Below, piece by piece: positions 32,909 through 38,700 of a DNA stretch of 38,700 nucleotides. The DNA lies in contig CAKNLK010000020.1 of assembly GCA_930989535.1 (NCBI GenBank), positions 1-38,700 on the forward strand, given 5' to 3'. Each line of letters opens with the position of its first letter. Positions within the stretch are counted from its first letter, which is position 1. Made by a program: the position numbers and the translations under genes. The notes under the pieces were generated by a model. The model did no database searches. It was not told where the DNA came from and saw only the letters and a program-made list of their open reading frames with translations. This stretch comes from an uncultured Clostridia bacterium (GTDB lineage: Bacteria; Bacillota; Clostridia; Christensenellales; Borkfalkiaceae).

Positions 32909-35900
32909 ATGAAGAAAAAGGTTTTATTGTCGTCGATACTTGCAATCGTTATGTGCGCAAGTTTGATTGTCGGCGCGACCTTGGCGCTCTTCTCGGACAA
33001 AAGCGATGTAAACATCGTTGTTTCGAGCGGTAACGTCGATGTGGAAGCGACACTCAGCGATAAAGTAGAACTTTCGTCGATGGGTGTAGACAGGACGGAA
33101 GAGGGTACCTTTGCGAACGGCGGCGAGGCAGTTGTTGACGCGAAAACCGGTACGCTCACGCTCACCAACATCACCCCGGGCGATAAGGCCACTGTTACGA
33201 TTAACGTAACCAACAACAGCCAGGTTGCCATCAAGTACAGGGCGATGGTTCGCGCGGCGGACGATTCCGCTCTGGCGGACGAACTTGCTTTTTCGGGCGA
33301 AGGCTTTGACTTCGGCGTATGGCAGTCTGTTGGTGCCCTTGAGACTATTGACGCTTGCAAGCTGAGCATCGAATTGCCTGTAGACGTCGAAAACAACTTC
33401 CAGAGTATGGAAACGAAGCTCGTGTTCTCCGTCGAAGCGGTACAGGGCAACGCGCCTACGGATAACATTTCGTTTGTCCGCGCCACCGGCGACGCGCGTG
33501 CCGACGGTGATACGCTCCAGTCGGTTGTAAGCCAGGCGCAAGAGGGCGCAACCATCTACGTCGGTTCCGGTACATACGACCTCGACAGCAGCGAAACGGC
33601 TAGCGATCAGACTGGTTGGTATCTGCCGATTGAGAAGAGCAATGTCACGCTCATCGGTATCGGCAACGTCGTTCTGACCAGCTCCGATATCACTCCCAAC
33701 GGCGCATGGGCTCATCAAAATTTTATAACCATTTTCGGTAATAATGTAACGCTTGATAATTTCACTATTCAGCCCAAGATGGACGGCAACAAGGCGATTG
33801 AGATTTGCGGCACAAATTCCGCGTTGAAGAACATCAATGTCGAGTGCAACCAAATTCTTTCGCATGAGGATTATCTCAAACAGTTGCCCGCCGGCGCTAC
33901 GGATTGGTGGGAGTGGTTCCATAGCCTGATTACCGGTAACATTTATTATAACGGTGATATCGGCAATGCTGTTATGGAAAACGTTGTGATAGAAAAGGGC
34001 GGTATTTCTACCAGCTCTGTAACCAGCGGTACTGTCGACGTGAGCAACGTTACAATCGATGTCCAAGGCTGGGGTTATGCTCCCTATGCGTCGTTGCCCG
34101 TTAGCAATAACGCACAGGAAGTTTTGGCGAATGTAGACGGCCTTACAATTAAGGTTGACAGCACGCTCACAACCGATATCGATAATGCTGAAGTTATTAC
34201 CCATCGTTTGGGTGACTTGGTTTCCATCGTGCCGCAGGGAACGGATATTGCTTTGGCGGAAGGCACCTATGCCTTTGAAAACGGCCTCGATATATGCAAC
34301 TCCGTCAACATCACGGGCGAGGGCGAAGATACGGTGCTGCAGATGGGCAAAACCGCGCTCAGCGGTCAGGCGTATGCCTACATCAGCGCGAACAACGTCA
34401 GCATTTCCAACCTCACCTTCGAGGGCACGGCAGCCGGCTACGATTTGCTGAAGGTTTCTTATCGGGGAAGCGAAGCTGGTACGGCAATCGATACGATTTC
34501 GCTTTCCGAGGTCACATTCACCGGCAAGGCGAACACCTATCTCAACATCCACGGCGCAACCAATGTAACGGTCAGCAGCTGCACGATCGGCACGCAGAGC
34601 AGCAACGAAGTGGAAATTCCTTTCTCGGTTGCTTCTTCGCAGACGGTTGTCGTTTCCGGTACCTCCATTAGCGCAGGCGCTTGGGGTTCGGCGGGCGTTA
34701 TGTATGCGGACAACGACAACTATTGGCTGGTTACCGATGTAACCTTTGATGGCTGCACTATCGCGAGCACGGTCTATACCGAGCGCGGCGCGGATACCGT
34801 CAAAGGTATCGAAGTCGGCGACGAGTGGGTAACCGTTCCGAACGGCGACAACGGCGGCGTCGCATACGTCAAAAAAGTGACGAATGTTGAAGCTTCCGGC
34901 ACGCCCGAAGAGAACGGCGCGGCTTTGGTCGAGGCAATCGTCAACGCTCCCGCAAACGGCATTATCGACGTAGCGGAAGGCGAATATAAGGTCGAGCCCA
35001 CGACGGAAGTAGACGGACAGTACGGCGAATGGTACTTTGCGATTACGCAGGATAACATCACCGTCAACGGCAACGGCGCGGTGCTTTCCAGCGACGTCGA
35101 AGCGCAAACGGGAAACTGGAACGAGCAAAACTTTGTCACCATCTTCGGCGACAACGTCGTGTTCGAAAACTTTGTGATTCAGAGCATGCACCCGACGAAT
35201 AAGGCAATTGAAGTTGTCGGCAACAACGTTACCTTGCGCAACATCGAAATTGTTACCAACGGGGCGGCGGGCGAGAACCTCGGCGGTTCCATCAGCATCA
35301 ACGGCGGATTGCTTGAAGATGGCGTTATGGAAGCTACGCTGGAAGATGTTACAATCAATCAGGGTTGGCTCACCGGCTATAACCTGGCGGAAGGCAGCGT
35401 AATCAACGTGAGCGGCGTCGAAATCGACTTTACAGACAGCCACGATGATGCCTACAATTACAGCACAATGGACGGCTATTATCCTGTTTCTGCGGGGGCA
35501 GCTCCGTATGTGCAGGTCGGCGAAAACGGCCTTGTAACGCGCGTTGCTCCCAACTTTACGGAAAAGTTGCAGAGCTATATCGGCTTTGCTCCCGTAGACA
35601 CGACCATCGCGCTTGCCGCGGGCGAGTATGATATCACCGATTATAAGGACGGCGACGGCTACGGTCTGGAAATCGACAACGACGTCACGTTGCAGGGCGA
35701 AGAGGGCACCGTCCTCAACCTCAGCAACAAAAACGGAACCGCGCTCGGCGCAAACGAAGCGCATCTGTTTATCACCGCAGACGGCGCAACGCTCGCCGAT
35801 CTGACTATCGCGGGCGACACCGACGCGGGCCTTGTGAAGGTTTCGTCGAGGAATGATAGCCCTGCCGCCGATGTGATTGAAGACGTTACGATCAGCAACG

Positions 35901-37171
35901 TCACCTTTACGGGTACGGCGAAGAGCTATATCAACCTGCACGGCACGCAAGGTGCTGTCATCACGGACTGCACCGTCGGCACGCAGAACAGCTACGATGT
36001 GAAACTTCCTGTTTCCATCGCCGCTTCGAACAATGTTTCGATTAGCAATTCTGCCATCGCGTTCGGCTCTTGGGGTTCCGTCGGCATGATGTGGGGTACA
36101 GATACCAATACGTATCCTTTCGCCGGCAGCGTTACCTTCACCGATTGCGACATCGCGGGCAACGTGTATGCGGAAAACGCCGCGTATACGGTCAATGAAG
36201 AGTTTTTCAGCGATACGACGACTTGGACGGCTGTACAGTCGGAGAGCGGTTGGGCGTATGTAAAAATGTCTCTGAACGTTGCTCCCGTCGGCACCGAACA
36301 GGAGAACGGCGCGTTTTTGCAGAATGTTGTTTTGAAAGCTCCCGCAGGCGCAACCATCACGGTCGCGGCGGGCGAATATGAAATGACCAAGTCGATCGCC
36401 GTTAACAAGAATCTGACAATCGTCGGCGCAGGCGCTGCAGATACGGTTTTGGTCTTCAACGGGTGCCAGGGCATCGTTATCGGTGCAGATTTAGAGTTCT
36501 TGACCGTAGAGGGCGTTACCCTCCGCGGTGTCGGCGCAATCGGTACGGAAGTTGCGGCGAATATGGGCTTGGGTACGTTCAATATTCCCTATAGCGTCAA
36601 TGCTCTGACCGTAACCGGCTGCGTAATCGAAAACTTCGACTACGGCATGTATTTCAGCAATAGTTCGGAAAACAATAAGACGGTTTCCGCAACCATTACG
36701 GATACAATAATTCAGAACTGCTTGAACAAGGCGATGTATTTAGAAACCTTGACCGATTCGAAAATCGAAAACTGCCAGTTCCTGAACAACGGTAAAATTA
36801 TTGCAACCACTGCCGACCAGTTTAAAGATACGATTTGCGGTATCGATATCAACTTGAAATACGGCGATTTTAAAGATATCGCCGTAACGGACTGCGTCTT
36901 TACGAATAACGGACTGAACAATAAACTGGACAACGGCGGCGCTTTGATGATTAAAGCGCGCGGCACGGGAAAAGAAACCAACGAGGGTTATATTGATCAT
37001 CCCGCAAAATTGACGGGCGTTACGATTTCCGGCTGCAAGTTCTCCGGCAACAATAAAGATATCGTGCTCGGGGAAATGAACAAGGATAATGATTATCCTG
37101 AGGGTGTCGATATCATAGATTGCGGCGGTGCTGTTGTCGTAGACTATCGTTCGGCAGAAGCAAAAGATTAA
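32909..37171 (+). CDS. 1420-aa SipW-dependent beta-helix surface protein with internal duplication
   Basis: The leader (LIVGATLALFSDKS) and first 180 residues parallel the 920-aa protein (TPGDKATVTINVTNNSQVAIKYRAMV...KLVFSVEAVQGN). Two long beta-helix units follow as a duplicated pair: about 186-435 plus 436-659, then 660-887 plus 888-1122. Matching segments include NFITIFGNNVTLDNF with NFVTIFGDNVVFENF, and TIALAEGTYAFENGL with TIALAAGEYDITDY. A third unit (about 1123-1420) resembles NosD-type helices. No sortase motif or anchor is visible. AAGGAGA precedes the ATG by 8 bases. It is the largest product of the locus and probably a long stalk displayed by TasA-like polymerisation. Confidence 0.85.
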   Translation: MKKKVLLSSILAIVMCASLIVGATLALFSDKSDVNIVVSSGNVDVEATLSDKVELSSMGVDRTEEGTFANGGEAVVDAKTGTLTLTNITPGDKATVTINVTNNSQVAIKYRAMVRAADDSALADELAFSGEGFDFGVWQSVGALETIDACKLSIELPVDVENNFQSMETKLVFSVEAVQGNAPTDNISFVRATGDARADGDTLQSVVSQAQEGATIYVGSGTYDLDSSETASDQTGWYLPIEKSNVTLIGIGNVVLTSSDITPNGAWAHQNFITIFGNNVTLDNFTIQPKMDGNKAIEICGTNSALKNINVECNQILSHEDYLKQLPAGATDWWEWFHSLITGNIYYNGDIGNAVMENVVIEKGGISTSSVTSGTVDVSNVTIDVQGWGYAPYASLPVSNNAQEVLANVDGLTIKVDSTLTTDIDNAEVITHRLGDLVSIVPQGTDIALAEGTYAFENGLDICNSVNITGEGEDTVLQMGKTALSGQAYAYISANNVSISNLTFEGTAAGYDLLKVSYRGSEAGTAIDTISLSEVTFTGKANTYLNIHGATNVTVSSCTIGTQSSNEVEIPFSVASSQTVVVSGTSISAGAWGSAGVMYADNDNYWLVTDVTFDGCTIASTVYTERGADTVKGIEVGDEWVTVPNGDNGGVAYVKKVTNVEASGTPEENGAALVEAIVNAPANGIIDVAEGEYKVEPTTEVDGQYGEWYFAITQDNITVNGNGAVLSSDVEAQTGNWNEQNFVTIFGDNVVFENFVIQSMHPTNKAIEVVGNNVTLRNIEIVTNGAAGENLGGSISINGGLLEDGVMEATLEDVTINQGWLTGYNLAEGSVINVSGVEIDFTDSHDDAYNYSTMDGYYPVSAGAAPYVQVGENGLVTRVAPNFTEKLQSYIGFAPVDTTIALAAGEYDITDYKDGDGYGLEIDNDVTLQGEEGTVLNLSNKNGTALGANEAHLFITADGATLADLTIAGDTDAGLVKVSSRNDSPAADVIEDVTISNVTFTGTAKSYINLHGTQGAVITDCTVGTQNSYDVKLPVSIAASNNVSISNSAIAFGSWGSVGMMWGTDTNTYPFAGSVTFTDCDIAGNVYAENAAYTVNEEFFSDTTTWTAVQSESGWAYVKMSLNVAPVGTEQENGAFLQNVVLKAPAGATITVAAGEYEMTKSIAVNKNLTIVGAGAADTVLVFNGCQGIVIGADLEFLTVEGVTLRGVGAIGTEVAANMGLGTFNIPYSVNALTVTGCVIENFDYGMYFSNSSENNKTVSATITDTIIQNCLNKAMYLETLTDSKIENCQFLNNGKIIATTADQFKDTICGIDINLKYGDFKDIAVTDCVFTNNGLNNKLDNGGALMIKARGTGKETNEGYIDHPAKLTGVTISGCKFSGNNKDIVLGEMNKDNDYPEGVDIIDCGGAVVVDYRSAEAKD

Positions 37172-37201
37172 TTAAGCTCACACGTTTTTGCAAACATAGG
37201 G

Positions 37202-37236
37202 AGCCGGGCGGCAGCAATGCCGCTCGGCTTTCTGTT
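37202..37236 (+). terminator. Terminator of the fibre operon
   Basis: AGCCGGGCGGCA (37202-37213) pairs with TGCCGCTCGGCT (37218-37229), with one G-T pair, followed by TTCTGTTT. Confidence 0.75.
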
Positions 37237-37240
37237 TGCT

Positions 37241-37289
37241 GAAAAATAAGCCTTCCCCCAAGCGCAGGGGAAGGCTTGCAATATTTTTT
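37241..37289. terminator. Second, bidirectional terminator facing the dam gene
   Basis: A perfect 11-bp stem AAGCCTTCCCC/GGGGAAGGCTT (37248-37258 with 37267-37277). On the minus strand it is followed by TATTTTTC, on the plus strand by a run of six Ts at 37284-37289, so it can end the methylase transcript and back up the fibre terminator. Confidence 0.75.
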
Positions 37290-37336
37290 GCTGTTGGTTG
37301 AAACGTTTTGAATTCCGCGCGCTTTTTCGGGGCGGC

Positions 37337-38239
37337 TCAATTGTGAATCAACAATTCATATATTTTGCCGCGTTTGCTCGCGGCGCTGTTGATCGAGCGC
37401 ATGGCGGATATTCTATGTATCGTATAATCCTTATATAAATCGTCAAAAAAATTATCGTCCGGGTTGACGTTTTTGGGATCGGAGTTGCTCAGCACAATTT
37501 TTGCGCCCGTTGCATTGATTTCGTCTATAAACTGCGCGAGGCGGATTTGCTGTCCGTCGTCGAACGCATCGCTGGTATACGACGTAAACGCGGAAGTTTC
37601 CGAAAGCGGGCGGTAGGGGGGATCGAAATAAACAAAGGTCCGGCTGTCGATAAAGGCTTTTGCCATGGTGTAATCGCCGCAGACAATCGTCACATTTTGC
37701 AGTGCAGAATGGATGTTGCGAAGATTTTCGGCGTCGCATATGGCGGGATTTTTATAATCGCCCATCGGAACGTTGAACAGCCCTTTTCGGTTGACGCGGT
37801 ATAACCCGTTGAAGCACGTTTTGTTCAAAAAGATAAAGCAGGCCGCCTTTTCGACGGAGGTTTCTTGGCTTAAAACGGTCGCGTTGAATCGGTCGCGGAT
37901 TTGATAAAAATATTGTTTTCTTCCGCTGCCGTCCAGGGGCAAAAACGCCGCCTGCATCTCTTCGAGGCGCGCAATCAAGGGTTCCGCGGCTTCTTTGATT
38001 GCGGTATAGGCGTTGATAAGTTCCGGATTGATGTCGCTGATATAAAATTGCTCAAAATGGTATTTTGAAAGAATATCAAAAAACAGCGCGCCGCCGCCGA
38101 CCATCGGTTCGGCATATTTTTTGAAAGGTTTTTCTTTTGCGGAAAGGAGTATGCTTTCGATATCTTTCACGAGCTTTCCTTTTCCGCCCGCCCACTTTAC
38201 AAAGGGCTTCAATTCAGGGTTTGTTTTTTCGTTGCGCAC
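37337..38239 (-). CDS. dam: Dam-type (D12 class) adenine-N6 DNA methyltransferase
   Basis: The 300-residue protein has the AdoMet motif FVKWAGGKG (13-21), EPMVGGGALFF (44-54), the target-recognition-side block NKTCFNGLYRVNRKGLFNVPMG (about 139-160) and catalytic DPPY (206-209). This is the layout of Dam/DpnM enzymes, which usually methylate GATC. It starts with GTG at 38239 with a weak AGAAG site; no upstream in-frame ATG exists. The +1 implied by its promoter leaves a leader of about 165 bases. No restriction enzyme gene is beside it within the window, so it looks orphan, though a partner could lie beyond the right edge. Confidence 0.92.
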   Translation of the reverse strand: MRNEKTNPELKPFVKWAGGKGKLVKDIESILLSAKEKPFKKYAEPMVGGGALFFDILSKYHFEQFYISDINPELINAYTAIKEAAEPLIARLEEMQAAFLPLDGSGRKQYFYQIRDRFNATVLSQETSVEKAACFIFLNKTCFNGLYRVNRKGLFNVPMGDYKNPAICDAENLRNIHSALQNVTIVCGDYTMAKAFIDSRTFVYFDPPYRPLSETSAFTSYTSDAFDDGQQIRLAQFIDEINATGAKIVLSNSDPKNVNPDDNFFDDLYKDYTIHRISAMRSINSAASKRGKIYELLIHN

Positions 38240-38410
38240 GTGCTTCTGTCAACGCGGTTTTCGGTATAGAGCGGTGAATCCGCTTTATTGCCGCCGCCAT
38301 TGCTCCTTGTTGCGTTTTTTTGGGGGGATTAAAATTGCGGCGTGCCGCAGGGGAAAGCCGCGGCCGATTTTCGCCTGCAATATTGTCGTTCCGCGAAATT
38401 CGATAGTTCT

Positions 38411-38439
38411 ATTATATTCGAAAATGCAAATAATAGCAA
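38411..38439 (-). promoter_or_regulatory. Promoter of the dam gene (minus strand)
   Basis: On the minus strand, TTGCTA (complement of 38434-38439), 17 bases, and TATAAT (complement of 38411-38416). Between it and the start codon the leader holds a small TGCGG/CCGCA hairpin (38336-38349) and no supported gene. Confidence 0.65.
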
Positions 38440-38461
38440 CCATTTTAAAAAAATTTAAGGC

Positions 38462-38700
38462 GAACCTTTCGGGTTCGGCCCCGATATGAGGCAATACAAA
38501 AACAGCAGGTATGCGGTGCAAAAAAAGGGGAATCAACCGAAACCCCTGAAGGGGCCCCCTCGGTTGAGCGTCGCGCTTTGCGCTCGCGCGAACCCTTCGG
38601 GTTCGGCCCCGGTATGGGACAATCACAAAAACAGCGGGTATGCGTTGCAAAAAAAGGGGAATCAACCGAAACCCCTGAAGGGGCCCCCTCGGTTGAGCGT
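38462..38700. repeat. Tandem repeat, 129-base unit, running off the right edge
   Basis: One full unit (38462-38589) and most of a second (38590-38700) are nearly identical, differing by a few substitutions and a 1-base indel. Each unit holds a GAACC...GGTTC hairpin, a TATGxG...GCAAAAAAAGGGG spacer, and a CAACCGA...TCGGTTG stem enclosing CCCCTGAAGGGG. The minus-strand frame across it is repeat-derived and not a credible gene. Confidence 0.85.

Noticed and set aside
32924..35950. 1008-codon open frame on the minus strand opposite the 1420-aa gene
   Set aside because: It mirrors the codon structure of a repetitive, clearly coding plus strand gene with leader, ribosome site and domain repeats; its product has no recognisable domain and no start signals.
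32836..37171. Sortase (LPXTG) or S-layer anchoring of the beta-helix proteins
   Set aside because: The C-termini of both large proteins lack an LPXTG-type motif, hydrophobic helix and basic tail.
38214..38300. Upstream 28-codon frame overlapping the dam start, with an A-AAA-AAC slippery site, as a frameshifted dam leader
   Set aside because: A -1 shift at the slippery site leads to a stop and not into the dam frame; the GTG start already gives a normal-length methylase.
38285..38665. 126-residue minus-strand frame across the tandem repeat
   Set aside because: Its sequence simply translates the 129-base repeat and crosses the dam promoter; no sign of selection for protein.
38462..38700. CRISPR array
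   Set aside because: The whole 129-base unit is repeated, with no unique spacers and no cas genes.

Overview
This is a bacterial window with Firmicutes/Clostridia traits. Shine-Dalgarno sites are AGGAGG-type, promoters are sigma-A-like with 17-base spacers, there is an Rrf2-iscS-iscU cluster and a SipW-type signal peptidase, and coding DNA is GC-rich against AT-rich promoters. The combination of plant-glycan hydrolases and SipW-dependent beta-helix proteins suggests an uncultured gut Clostridium relative, perhaps Christensenellales-like. That placement is inference; no rRNA or tRNA gene was seen.

Layout. (1) 1-11302, + strand: a polysaccharide-use cluster. It holds the end of a secreted modular protein, an Ig-like/SGNH-hydrolase lipoprotein, a GH3 beta-glycosidase, a GH63-like (alpha/alpha)6-barrel hydrolase, a GH2 beta-galactosidase and a GH36 alpha-galactosidase, closely spaced. 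(2) 11303-11989: scar of a lost mobile element, with remnants of a WYL-type regulator and a frameshifted plasmid/ICE replication-type protein, followed by a promoter with a dyad operator. (3) 11990-15211: an Fe-S module (Rrf2/IscR-like regulator with a Cys-rich tail, iscS, iscU) and a NimA-like flavin-fold protein. Two intergenic regions here carry a repeated, covarying multi-hairpin element. (4) 15097-16606: small accessory genes (Cys-rich protein, XRE repressor with operator, serine recombinase). (5) 16860-20710: lipoprotein, ABC ATPase and permease, each overlapping the next by 4 bases, then an ECF sigma factor and a membrane partner from their own promoter. (6) 20820-26822: a URO-D-fold protein divergent from a GH78 rhamnosidase and a GH106-like hydrolase. 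(7) 27265-37171: a six-gene surface-fibre locus with a TasA-like membrane protein, a SipW-type signal peptidase, a coiled-coil membrane protein, a TasA-like subunit and two large beta-helix proteins (920 and 1420 aa) sharing SipW-type leaders and a TasA-like first domain. (8) 37337-38700: an orphan Dam-type adenine methylase, then a 129-base tandem repeat running off the window.

How the parts may work together. The fibre locus reads as self-contained: SipW would process the leaders of the three substrates encoded downstream, so that TasA-like N-modules could polymerise and display beta-helix stalks. The hydrolases could feed on galactosides, glucosides and rhamnose-containing pectic glycans; no sugar importer lies in the window. 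The two least-explained items are the covarying intergenic element at 12472-12843 and 14417-14702, and the SipW/TasA/beta-helix locus.
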